Under the pieces are notes generated by a model. It searched no databases. It worked only from the letters and a program-made list of their open reading frames with translations, and was not told the DNA's origin. 64,000 nucleotides of DNA from contig OX328109.1 of assembly GCA_946811185.2 (NCBI GenBank), positions 6,324,001 to 6,388,000 of the forward strand, read 5' to 3'. The position numbers were made by a program, and so were the translations under genes. This stretch comes from Hippopus hippopus (Eukaryota > Mollusca > Bivalvia > Cardiida > Cardiidae). This document shows positions 1 to 9,300 of this stretch, piece after piece (positions within the stretch are counted from its first letter, which is position 1; each line of letters opens with the position of its first letter).

Positions 1-224
1 GGTACAAGTCCAAAATTTGGTTGTTTGGTAATGAGTTACATGTACATAAACAGTCCAACCAACCAACCAATCAACGGTCTCTCAAGCTAATGACATACTT
101 GTATCACAATGAAGTATGTAAGAGTAATACAATGGGTTTGATGTAGGTTTTATCTCTAGTATGCAGCTAGGAAATGATGAATTGCCTGGGAGTGACCTTT
201 TCCCGGTATTTATCTCTTCACTTA
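1..224. other. Paxillin intron 1: H fragment and SINE-tail remnant
   Basis: The first 38 bases match the 3' end of a plus-oriented family H copy that begins outside the window. At 52-75 a CCAACCAACCAATCAA run resembles a SINE tail. Nothing further recognised to 224. Confidence 0.45.
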
Positions 225-441
225 CAGCACAATCCTAAGTTTTAAAGACCCTGGGAAAGAAGCCTTTTGAAAAACATTGTGGGAAAAGGAGAAAATGCTG
301 GTAACCAGCATTTTCTCCTTTTCCTAGAATGTTTTCTACCCTATCATAGAAAAATTGCACCATTTGAACAACAGTGAAATTCTTGTCTGCAAGCTTGCAA
401 TTTGGACAAGGCTAAAATTTTGTCCTCTGGTAAAGGGTTAA
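225..441 (+). mobile_element. Family H hairpin MITE, + copy
   Basis: Family H is defined by TTAA-bounded ends (TTAACYCTTTACCA and its complement), a palindrome with 33-base arms opening GAAAACATTGTGGGAAAAGG, and a 3' half containing TTTGTCGTCTGCAAATGC. Plus means the palindrome is nearer the left end. This copy has a worn left end and an intact TTAA right end shared with the next element. Confidence 0.85.
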
Positions 442-560
442 AGGCACACTATTGGCCAAAAGTAAACAGTTCAGGACTCAAAATGCAGACAAATTTAAAT
501 TCAGATCATTTTAAAGTATGGATGTTACAGCTCATTAATTTTGGTGGTCATCTGTGACTC
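438..560 (+). mobile_element. Family J element, 5' part
   Basis: Starts at the TTAA closing the preceding H copy and reads TTAAAGGCACACTATTGGCC, then CAAAAGTAAAC. The same start occurs at 8738, and an inverted version at 7200. The 3' end was not found. Confidence 0.5.
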
Positions 561-609
561 CCTGTTTGGAATTTTGGGAGTCATTCAGAAATTTTAAGGG
601 TCATGGTCT

Positions 610-842
610 TTAACCTTTTACCAGACAATCCCAAGTTTTAATGACCTTAGAGAAGCAGCCTTCAGAAAACATTGTGGGAAAAGGAGAAAATGCTGGTAGC
701 CAGCGTTTTCTCCTTTTCCCGAAATGTTTTCTTACCTTTCATGGAAAAATCCATTCATTTGAGCCACATTCAAATTGTCGCGTGCAAATGCTTTCAAATT
801 GGACGAGTCTTGAACGAATTTTGTCATTTGGCAAAGAGTTAA
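610..842 (+). mobile_element. Family H hairpin MITE, complete + copy
   Basis: 233 bp between TTAA 610-613 and TTAA 839-842. Left end TTAACCTTTTACCAGACAAT, right end GGCAAAGAGTTAA. The right palindrome arm has CCCGAAATG instead of CCCACAATG. Confidence 0.9.
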
Positions 843-1039
843 CCTTTTTCTGCCCACATGTTGTTCCCCTTTATAGATGATGCATAATGACTAAAGGGTT
901 GACAGTGTGGTATTAAAGATAATAGCTAAAAACAATGACCTCATAGAAAGTGTGATGTCTGTCATCCAGCAAGTCAGTGACCATGACCAAGCAGGGTCTA
1001 AAACATGGACAAAAAGTTTAAAGTAGGGATTCTATACAG

Positions 1040-1204
1040 TAGAGGTCAATTTTCTGCATGTCAAAGGACCAGTCTGCTGCATGATGCAGTCAGTTATTAG
1101 ACAAAATGGATTTTATGGATCTATAATTATGATTATGACTTGCTAATGGTATGACTCACTATAGAGATGCTTTAAACCCCCTTTTGCCAGAGCATGGCTC
1201 ATTA
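1040..1204 (+). mobile_element. Family G element, 3' half
   Basis: Matches the second half of full-length G copies: CTGCATGTCAAAGGACCA, then ATGGATCTATAATTATGA, and the terminal TTTGCCAGAGCATGGCTC. The hairpin-bearing 5' half is missing. Confidence 0.65.
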
Positions 1205-1289
1205 TAATTAATATGCATTCTTGATTTTATGTCCTGTTAGATAAATAGGTACATAAAGAGAGGATATATTGTCCTACATCTTGAAAGTA

Positions 1290-1517
1290 TTAACCCTTTT
1301 CCTCACAAGTCAGAGATTTATGACCCTTAAAGAGAAAGCTTCTGAAAACATTGTGGGAAAAGGAAAAAATGCTGGTAAACAGCATTTTCTCCTATTCCCA
1401 CAATGTTTTCACCCTGTTGAAAGATTAATTTCAACTTGAATCACAAATTTTTTTGCCCGCAAATGCATTCAATTTGATCAAGTTCAAAATTTTGTTCATT
1501 CTGCTGTAAGGTTTTAA
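1290..1517 (+). mobile_element. Family H hairpin MITE, complete + copy
   Basis: Bounded by TTAA at 1290-1293 and 1514-1517. The palindrome centre is TGGTAAACA, so the dyad is interrupted in the middle. The right end (CTGTAAGGTTTTAA) has drifted. Confidence 0.85.
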
Positions 1518-1808
1518 ATACCGATATTTTCTTTTTGACATCAAGGTTTAAAGTAACATTTAACCTTGGAAAATTATCACAAAACAATTACTCTGAAAAA
1601 ATATTCAAGCTTTAAATTGATTAAGGATGGTAGAATAATTTTTCTGCCAGGAACAAAATCTAGGATGGTTGCCATAGCTACATACATGAAATGTTGGAGT
1701 TGTTAAAATATATATCAGAGCTGTAATTGGTTAATAGGTTAGATTGACAGATCGGATTATCCTTTTGATAGTTTATTCATGATCCTTTCTCCAATAGAAA
1801 AACTTATT
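1518..1808. other. Intron sequence without recognised features
   Basis: AT-rich paxillin intron 1. I see no coding frame, palindrome or repeat shared with other parts of the window. Confidence 0.5.
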
Positions 1809-2279
1809 TTTAGCTCGGCTGTTTTCGAGGAAAACATTGAAATATTGTCATAGCCCCGGCTCCCTCTGTGTTGTAATCTGCGTTGCGCAAAATATTTTAA
1901 ATTTTATAGTATCTCTGTCATTACTGTAGATATTTACTGCAAACTTTGACTAGTTGTTGGCTATCAAAAGGGGAACCCATACAGCAGGAGCAGGTAACCA
2001 TCAAAATATCTTTGATTCAGTTGTGCCCCCTTTTCAACTTAGTATTTTCAAAAACTTAGTATTTTCAAAAACTTTGACATTTTGTAACATCTTTGTCATT
2101 ACTATAGATATTTTCTTCAAACTTGAACTAGTTATTAACTATCAAAAGGGAACCACATATAACAGGAGCAGGTAATCACCAAAATATTTTTGACACAGTT
2201 ATGCCCCTTCTGCTGTTTGAAATTTTTATTAAAAGCACCTGTGGTTGAGAGCTGGCCCCCTGCATGTGGTGCTCTTGTT
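1809..2279 (+). mobile_element. TTTTTAGCTC...CTCTTGTT element with two internal units
   Basis: Begins TTTTTAGCTCGGCTGTTTTC and ends GTGGTGCTCTTGTT, the same end style as the AGCTCC elements at 25990-29714. It holds two direct repeats of about 178 bp, starting at 1911 (ATCTCTGTCATTACTGTAGA) and 2089 (ATCTTTGTCATTACTATAGA). Similar elements are common in bivalves, from recollection. Confidence 0.55.
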
Positions 2280-2339
2280 AAAAATCTTGTATGGGAGATA
2301 TTTCAAAGCATGGTGAACTATTGGAGTAAGTGTTAATCT

Positions 2340-2523
2340 GGGTCCATATTCAGCAACCATTGTCAGAATGTTCTCAGTTTTATTCTCCAGAATTTTCTAA
2401 ATTTGAAAGTAACACAACTCTTGATTGGCTAAACCAATTGGTTGGGTTAATTTCAAATTTAGAAAATCTAAATGGAGAATAAGACGAAGAATCTTCTTAA
2501 GAATGGTTTGTGAATACGGACCC
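2340..2523. mobile_element. Palindromic MITE with GGGTCC ends (family K)
   Basis: 184 bp, almost wholly an imperfect inverted repeat: GGGTCCATATTCAGCAACCA at the left pairs with TGGTTTGTGAATACGGACCC at the right, and AATTTTCTAAATTTGAAAG pairs with its complement near the middle. A second copy lies at 25003-25175. Confidence 0.75.
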
Positions 2524-2754
2524 TGGTCTGAACAGGTAATTGTTGTGTATACCCAGCTCATGCCGCACTTTTCATCATTCTTTCTGTGAGTGTGGTTCAA
2601 GTCTGGAAATTATTAATTATTGGGAAATGGTGTATGACATAAAGATGGACCTAAATTTTACCAAAGGGCTACAGTTGTAACTCCACCAAATTGAAATTAT
2701 TTCCAGACAACATAGTCAATGTAGCTAAGGAGATGATAATGTCTTTGAAATGAT

Positions 2755-3048
2755 TACTAGCATTTTCTCCTTTTCTTAAAATGTTTTCGAAAGCCTTCTA
2801 TTTTAAGGTAGTTCAGAGACAAAATCATTTGGTAAAGAGTGAAGAATAACTCATTACCAAATTAAATGTATTTTGCCCACAACAAATCAAATGTGACTCA
2901 AATGATTGGATGCTTCTGGAAGGTTAGAAAACACTGTGGGAAATGGAGAAAATGCTGGTTACCAGCATTTTCTCCTTTTCCCACAATGTTTTCAAAAGTC
3001 TAAGTTCCAAGGGTTGTTAATACTCTGGATTGTTTGGCAAAGGGTGAA
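2755..3048 (-). mobile_element. Family H: half copy plus minus copy
   Basis: 2755-2848 is the distal half of a minus copy, ending GGTAAAGAGTGAAG. It is followed at about 2849 by a nearly full minus copy whose palindrome (AACACTGTGGGAAATGGAG on the left) centres on GGTTACC. The right end is GGCAAAGGGTGAAG; both TTAA motifs have mutated. Confidence 0.75.
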
Positions 3049-3068
3049 GATTGATAGACCAGACTAAC

Positions 3069-3640
3069 TGCTGCATTTTGGTTCAAATCTGGAATATAGA
3101 TTATGATTTATTGACCCTTGGAGTAGAGAGAACAGAAACACATCAGCTCTTTGCCATACACAGTTTTTGAAACATTGTGGCAAAATAGGATATTTCTGGT
3201 AAGCCAGTTTTCATTTTGCCACAGTGTTCTTAATTGTATTCATCTGATAAGTCTTTACTCTATGAATTGACAAAATGCTGCATTTTGGTTCAAATCTGGA
3301 ATATAGATTATAATTTATTGACCCTTGGAGTAGAGAGAACAGAAACACATGAACACTTTGCTACACATAGTTTTTGAAAACATTGAGGCAACACAGGATT
3401 TTTCTCATGAGCCAATTTTTTTTTTGGCCACAATGTTCTTAATTGTGTTCTTATCGGAATTGACAGCTGCTGCATTTTGCTTCGATCTGGAATATAGATT
3501 GTATTTTTTTACCCTTGTAGTAGAGAGCACACGAACAGAGTTTTTGTGAAAAATGAAGCAAAATAAGATTTTTCTCCAGCGCAATTTTGCCTTTGCCACT
3601 ATGTCATTAATTGTATAGATCTGAGAAGTCTTGTTTTATT
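3069..3640. repeat. Tandem repeat, about 200 bp x 3
   Basis: Three units start at 3069, 3276 and 3468 with TGCTGCATTTTGSTTC. Each carries CTGGAATATAGATT, ACCCTTGKAGTAGAGAG and a relic of an H-like palindrome. The first unit still has a dyad of TTGTGGCAAAAT against TTTTGCCACAGTG. Divergence rises in the third unit. Confidence 0.75.
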
Positions 3641-3794
3641 TCGATTATCAAAGTATTTTCATATAATTAATGTTTTCAGAGACAGATGGCAATAAAGTGT
3701 TTAAATAAAGGGTATGAATTTACGCTCTACCTGATAGCAGTATTTTAAAATTTTTGATATTAAAATCATTTGTTGATGACATATTTACATATTT

Positions 3795-3951
3795 ACATGT
3801 TGCTCAAATGATCCTAAAAGTCTTATGAAAGGTCAAAACATTCTTGGAAAAGAAGAAAATTCTGGTCACTACCATTTTCTCCTATTTCCATTTTTTCTTC
3901 TCTAAAGCCATCTTTTCCCCCAGAGTTGTTAGCACTGTTTGGGAAAGGGTT
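3795..3951 (-). mobile_element. Family H, decayed minus copy
   Basis: GTTGCTCAAATGAT, a worn palindrome (TTGGAAAAGAAGAAAATTCT against CATTTTCTCCTATTTCC), the GAGTTGTTAGCACTG equivalent of GGGTCGTTAAAACTC, and GGGAAAGGGTTAT. Confidence 0.6.
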
Positions 3952-4087
3952 ATTATAGGCCATTTTTGTCAGAAAATATCATGAAACAACTGTTTAGTTT
4001 CAGGGAATTGCATTCTTCATTCTTTGGATAAATGGCATTTATTGCTAATATCTGGCAATCTCTGCATTACTATGGAATTATATTTTA

Positions 4088-4320
4088 TGAGCCATGCTCT
4101 GTGAAAAGGAGGTTTAATGCATTTGCAAAAAGTTTTGACCCATGTCAGCCTGCGCAGTATGCGCAGGCTGACATGGGCCAAATCCTTTTGCTTGTGATAA
4201 AGAAAAAAATTTCATTTCCAAGAACCATTCTTCCTGATGATTCAGTTGCCTACCAGACAAAACAGATTTTATGGATGCATAATTATGTGATCACTTCCAT
4301 GATATAAGCCCCGTTTCCCA
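4088..4320 (+). mobile_element. Family G hairpin MITE, + copy
   Basis: Starts TGAGCCATGCTCTGTGAAAA, then GGTTTAATGCATTTGCAAAA. A hairpin at 4140-4176 has 17-base perfect arms (CCATGTCAGCCTGCGCA) and a 3-base loop. The second half has CAGATTTTATGGATGCATAA. The right terminal repeat is eroded. Confidence 0.8.
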
Positions 4321-4498
4321 ATGCGTGGAATTATATTTGTGGATTTTAAGTGAATTCTGAGATAGTTGGAATATTTTCATTGTCACATGATGAATTTGTA
4401 ATTGATTACTCATGGAGAAGTATTTTGTTTGTAAGACATTCTTAGAATTTATTTAGTGGGAGTTAATTTATTTGTCCTTGCTATGTACGGCTTCGAAA

Positions 4499-4712
4499 TT
4501 AACCCTTTACTGAACAGTCCAGATTTATAACGACCTTGAGGTGAAAGCCTCATGGAAAAATTGTGGAAAAAGAAGAAAATGATCATTTTCTTCATTTCCC
4601 CCTGTTTCTATCAGTTTCAAAGACGAATGATTTTTGAGATACATTGCTATCTGTCTGTCTATATTACAGTGGTTTGGATTTTGACTTGAATTTAGTTTTG
4701 TGGTTAAGGGTT
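4499..4712 (+). mobile_element. Family H, + copy with shortened palindrome
   Basis: TTAACCCTTTACTGAACAGT start. The palindrome is reduced to AGAAGAAAATGATCATTTTC followed by TTCATTT, a new compact dyad centred on TGATCA. The right end reads GTGGTTAAGGGTTTA. Confidence 0.7.
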
Positions 4713-4749
4713 TAGTCTTCTCTATTCTGGATAAAATTTCAGACACGTC

Positions 4750-4979
4750 TTTACTCTTTACCACACAATCCCGAGTTTTAATGACCCTGAGAAAGCAGCC
4801 TTTTGAAAACATTGTGGGAAAAGGAGAAAATGCTGGTTACCAGCATTTTCTCCTTTTCCCACAATGTTTTCTCTATTTTCAGTAGCAAGTTCCATCATTT
4901 TATTGGCATTTATTTTGTCGTCTGCAAATGCTTTCAATTTGGACAAGTCTTAAGAAATTGTCATGTGGTAAAGAGTTAA
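4750..4979 (+). mobile_element. Family H hairpin MITE, + copy
   Basis: The 33-base arms are a perfect dyad with GGTTACC at the centre, which is unusual for a plus copy. The right TTAA is at 4976-4979; the left end reads TTACTCTTTACCACACAATC. Confidence 0.88.
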
Positions 4980-5017
4980 TTATCTCTTGCCGAAGTCAAG
5001 AAAATTAGAGTTGTGTT

Positions 5018-5455
5018 GTTCAAATTGAAAGTATTTTCAGACGACAATATAATTGTGAATCAAAAATTGAAAGTTAGCTTTGGAAGGGTAGAAAACCTTG
5101 TGAAAAGAGGAGAAAATGCTTTTAACCAGCATCTTTTTTTTTTACAATGTTTTCAAAAGTCTTTCTCCTAAGGGTCATTAAAAGTTGGGATTGGTGTGGT
5201 AACCAGCATTGTCTCTTTTTTCCCATTATGTTTTTTACTCTTTTATAGCCGTATCTTATCATTTGAGTCACATGACTTTGTGATTTAGTCATCTGCAAAT
5301 GCTTTCATTTTGGCCATGTCTTAAATTTTGTCGTTTCGTAAAGTTTAACAACAGTGAGGAAGAGAACTGTTGAAAAAAAATGTGGGAAAACTGAAATTGC
5401 TGGAAACTAGTAGCTTGTCAATCTTTTATGAATGTCTTCTACCTTATAAGGTAAC
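5018..5455 (-). mobile_element. Family H cluster: minus copy, half copy and relic
   Basis: 5018-5204 is a minus copy with a weakened palindrome. It runs straight into a right-half copy at 5205-5352 (TCTGCAAATGCTTTCATTTT). 5353-5455 is a relic with TGTGGGAAAACTGAAATTGC. These look like insertions into one another followed by loss. Confidence 0.6.
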
Positions 5456-5685
5456 TTAACTCTTTACCACACAATCCCGACTTTTTAACGACCTTGAGGA
5501 AGAAAGCTTTTGAAAACATTGTGAGAAAAGGAGAAAATGCTGGTAACCAGCATTTTCTCCTTTTCCCACATTGTTTTCTACCCTTCCCAAAGCAGAAATC
5601 AATCTTTGGGTCACATCTATTTTGTAGTCTGCAAATGTTTTCAATTTGAACTAGTCCAAATTTTTGTTGTTTGGTAAAGAGTTAA
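5456..5685 (+). mobile_element. Family H hairpin MITE, complete + copy
   Basis: 230 bp between TTAA 5456-5459 and 5682-5685. Ends are TTAACTCTTTACCACACAAT and TTTGGTAAAGAGTTAA. One of the best preserved copies; its palindrome differs by a single base pair (GAGAAAAG against TTTTCCC). Confidence 0.92.
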
Positions 5686-5771
5686 GCTCATTTGCACCTA
5701 TTTTGAATTTGTTGTTTGCAGATGTTTTGAATTTTGGGGAATCTAAAATTTGTCTTTGGAGAATGGGTTAA
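5686..5771 (+). mobile_element. Family H right-half fragment
   Basis: Only the 3' half: ATTTGTTGTTTGCAGATG, GAATCTAAAATTTGTC and GAATGGGTTAA. A sister fragment lies at 6004-6096; the two flank one H copy as if duplicated together with it. Confidence 0.55.
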
Positions 5772-6003
5772 GTCTTTACAAATGGATAAAATGTTAGACT
5801 AGTCCAACTTGAAAGCATATGCTGACCACAAATTAAATGATAGAAATTCAAATGATAAAAATTGTCTTTAAGAGGCTAGAAAGCATTGTGGGTAAAGGAG
5901 AAAATGCTGGTTACCAGCATTTTCTCCTTTTTCCCACAATGTTTTCAAAAGCTTTCTTTCTCAGAGTCTCTAAAAGTCAGGAGTGTGTGATAAAGAGATA
6001 AAG
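5768..6003 (-). mobile_element. Family H hairpin MITE, minus copy
   Basis: Starts at TTAA 5768-5771, shared with the preceding fragment. Palindrome AAGCATTGTGGGTAAAGGAG against CTCCTTTTTCCCACAATG, centre GGTTACC. Ends about 6003 (GATAAAGAGATAAAG). Confidence 0.8.
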
Positions 6004-6096
6004 AACTTATTCTTATTTGCATCAATTTTGAATTTGTCGTTTGCAGATATTTTTAATTTTGAAAAATCTAAAATTTGTGGTTTGAGAATGGGTTAA
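6004..6096 (+). mobile_element. Family H right-half fragment next to exon 2
   Basis: ATTTGTCGTTTGCAGATAT, AAAATCTAAAATTTGTGG and GAATGGGTTAA (TTAA 6093-6096). It ends 33 bp before paxillin exon 2, so the branch point of this intron probably lies in or next to repeat sequence. Confidence 0.6.
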
Positions 6097-6129
6097 GGAT
6101 TATTTTTTTTTACTGTTTTTTACTTTCAG

Positions 6130-6341
6130 ACGCATTACTTGACGAACTGCAATTGACCACAGCTCACATTTCAAACAAGCAGCCGAGCGTTGAGCGTATC
6201 AGTAACACAAGCAGTCTAGGGCAGAATTACCAGTCATCTATTAATCAAGGGGGAAGGTCCAGCCAGACCCCTCCACCCCTTCCCCCACCCCCACAGGATA
6301 TTCCAGATACCATACCCCCACCACAACAGTTTGGGGATCAG
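6130..6341 (+). CDS. PXN: Paxillin exon 2: LD1 and proline-rich segment
   Basis: The acceptor is TTTACTTTCAG and the donor is CAG|GTAAGT. The exon opens with the last two bases of an Asp codon and then reads ALLDELQ, which completes LD1. Residues 45-60 are rich in proline (PPPLPPPPQ) and resemble the SH3-binding stretch that follows LD1 in vertebrate paxillin. It ends in phase 0. The missing first coding exon must end with G. Confidence 0.95.
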
Positions 6342-9300
6342 GTAAGTCGAAACCAGTCCTTCATTTAGTTCTACACTGTAAAGTTCACATTTATTTCGCC
6401 GAGCCCTGGTAGCTCAGTCGGTAGTCAGCAGGACTTAAGAATAGGGGGGGACGTGGGTTCGATCCCTGGCTCGGCCAATTTCTTTCCGAGGACTGATGAT
6501 ATCATTGCGTCAGGATTCATTCCTCTCCCACTGCTGACCATTGTTTCGACGATGGTTATGTGAGAAAGCAGCCATTGGCTTAGAAAGAAAATTGTGCGGA
6601 GTACTGGTGAAATAGACTCCAGGAAAGCATGGATAGGTGCACTGGCCGCCGTGATATAACTGAAGTAATGTTAAAAACGGTTTTAAACACCATACAATCA
6701 ATCAATCAACCCCGTTTATATCAAACCTCTTTGCTGATTAATTGGAGGTTTTCTTGCTTATTAGAATGCCATATGCAGGAATGCTGGTATTAACTATCTA
6801 GCAAACAGTGTGAAACAAGGTTACTTTTTTACAAACCCAGACTCCTAACCTTAGCCCATTTCTAAAGAATCCTTAAAGTAAACAATGGGAGTGTTAAATT
6901 GCATTTAAAAGTATGGAAAATAATATGAAGATGACAATCTGTTATTTTACAAAAGGCCCAAGAGAAAGTCATTGGCAGAAAAATTAATTATAAAACAAGG
7001 TAAAAAGTAAATGAAAGAAACTACACCTTGGCAACTTTGGACCTATTTATCTTTCTGCAAGCGACTTAAACACTTGGACCCACTGTACGATAATAGACTG
7101 TCATCTTCACAATAATTTCCATACTTTTAAATGGTATGATTTAAATTCAAATGCATTTTAATATTGAATTGTTTACTTTTGGTAGTTATTGGAGCTTTAA
7201 ATGCATATTTTATAGACATGGTCTGTTTTCTGTATGAGACCATAAAATCTTAAAGTATTCTTGGTTGAAGTATTCCAGGCTTCCTCCTGTAGATCATGTG
7301 GCTTTTTCTAATCACCCTAGTGTTTTGACAAGCCCATGGAAGAAACCTTTTGAAAAGATTGTGGAAAAAGGCAGACCCTGATTAAGGAAGTCCATTTATT
7401 TATTTAGCCCCTATGTAGTTAAAGGCGTTTCAGCGAGTTATTTCTAGTGCAGAGAATTTCGTGAAATTTGACACAGAAACACTTCGAAGTATGTTCTTTC
7501 AATATGTGAAGAGATAATCAGATGTTGCCTGATGAACCAAAAAGTTCTGAGCCCACAAAGAACATAACCCTTTTTTCAAATTACACAAAACCCAATTATT
7601 GCAGCATACGTCAGAATTTTGTGATTAAAATCTGTAATTTCAGTCAAATCATGTTCTCTGTGTTTTAAATTCATAGTGAAACAATGGATCCTCTGACTTC
7701 GATGAGAAATTGACAGATATTTCAAATTAATGATAGCTATCTATGTTTCAGTAAAACCCTTAGCCCACAAAATTGCTTATTTTATCACAGAAAATCAGGA
7801 AATTATTTGACCCTCAAAAAAATCTAGCGCAAAGATTTTTCTCATTATTCTCAGAAATATACATGATTATATCCTTTATGAAAAAATGCAAAAAAAAAGA
7901 TAGGTTGCCAGGCTACTTTTTCCAATATTTGAATTCAATTACCTCCCTTGGAACAAAGAAAGTGACACAAAACACCCAAGATTTCAAATTACTTAGTAAG
8001 ATATATTATTTCTAGCACTAAATCATGTTTTTTTCACAATAAAGATTGTACTCTGTCAACCCATTCCTTGATATAGTCTCGATTTAACATTGGTATTGGA
8101 CGGCTTTGGAAAACATTTTGGTAAAAGGGGTAATTGTTCATTACAAGCAATTGTTCCTTTCCCCACAACCTTTTCTGCACAAACAGTTCTTTTAATCTCA
8201 TTTAAACCTTGTTTAATTTGTCGTCTGCAGCTTCTTTTAACTTTGAAGTTCCAATTTTATTCATTTAGGAAAGGGTTAATACCAAATACATGTGGTATAT
8301 TTTAATAGATGGGAGAATGAAGAACAATACAAGTAGAACTGTCCAGAATTACTCAAAGGCATAGATTACTTATGAACCTTATAGCAAAATGAATCAAACG
8401 ATCCTGATTTCTATCAATAGTCAGGAAAGAGGGTTAGAAAACGTTGAAAAGGAGAAAATACTTGTAATTTTCTCTTTTTACCACACTAAACTTACTATCT
8501 GGATAAGTAATGTCCGACAAATGTACATGTTCCGTTTTCGCTGTTTAGGAATGATTTACACCTTCATAAACTGATCTTTAAAAAAAAATGTATCTACCAC
8601 TACTTTCTCTACGTCCTGCAACAAAAATCAGTAGTCCAGTAATAGTACTACAATCAGACAAAGTTATGCGCTAGAAAACAGAGAAGCGAAGAGACATGCG
8701 CAAAAATGTTGTGCACTGACAACCCGATGAAACGTCGTTAAAGGCCCACTATTTGCCAAAAGTAAAAAGTTTGGGGTAAAATTGCAGACAAATTTAATTT
8801 ATACCATTTGAAAGTATGATATTAATTAGTACAGATAACTGTTCCCAAAGGCAGTGTTACTTTTTGACTGGTCACCTCTGGGTACAAAGGATAAGACAAA
8901 AACAGTTGAAATCTCGACACAGATTTTGTGCGCAAGTTTGAACTCTCATTTTTTCACAAATAGAGCACAAAGCTAGGATTTGAACATACTGTTGCTTGCG
9001 TATTCAATAATCCTGCGTTCGAAATACAAATTTTTTCAATTTAAACACTGAACATAAGAAAAAACAGTTACTTGAGTAATTTACTTTCCCGAAAACACAC
9101 AAAAAGGCTGCCACACACGATAGATTTCGTCAGTTTTTTCCTGTGATTTACGTGTTATAAACGATTTCTAAAAGCTCTTAAGGTAATGAAAGGTTTGATA
9201 ATTTGTCTTTGGTCATGTTTGTTACTAAAAGTTAGTTGCATTTCGCTACAATACAGATTAAACCAACAAAACAGGAAGTCAGTATAGCGCTCTATCTTTG

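Noticed and set aside
6401..6475. Possible tRNA genes at SINE heads (also at 13168, 29730, 58815, 62275)
   Set aside because: Only boxes A and B are kept; no full cloverleaf was drawn, and the sequences continue into SINE bodies with tails and target duplications.
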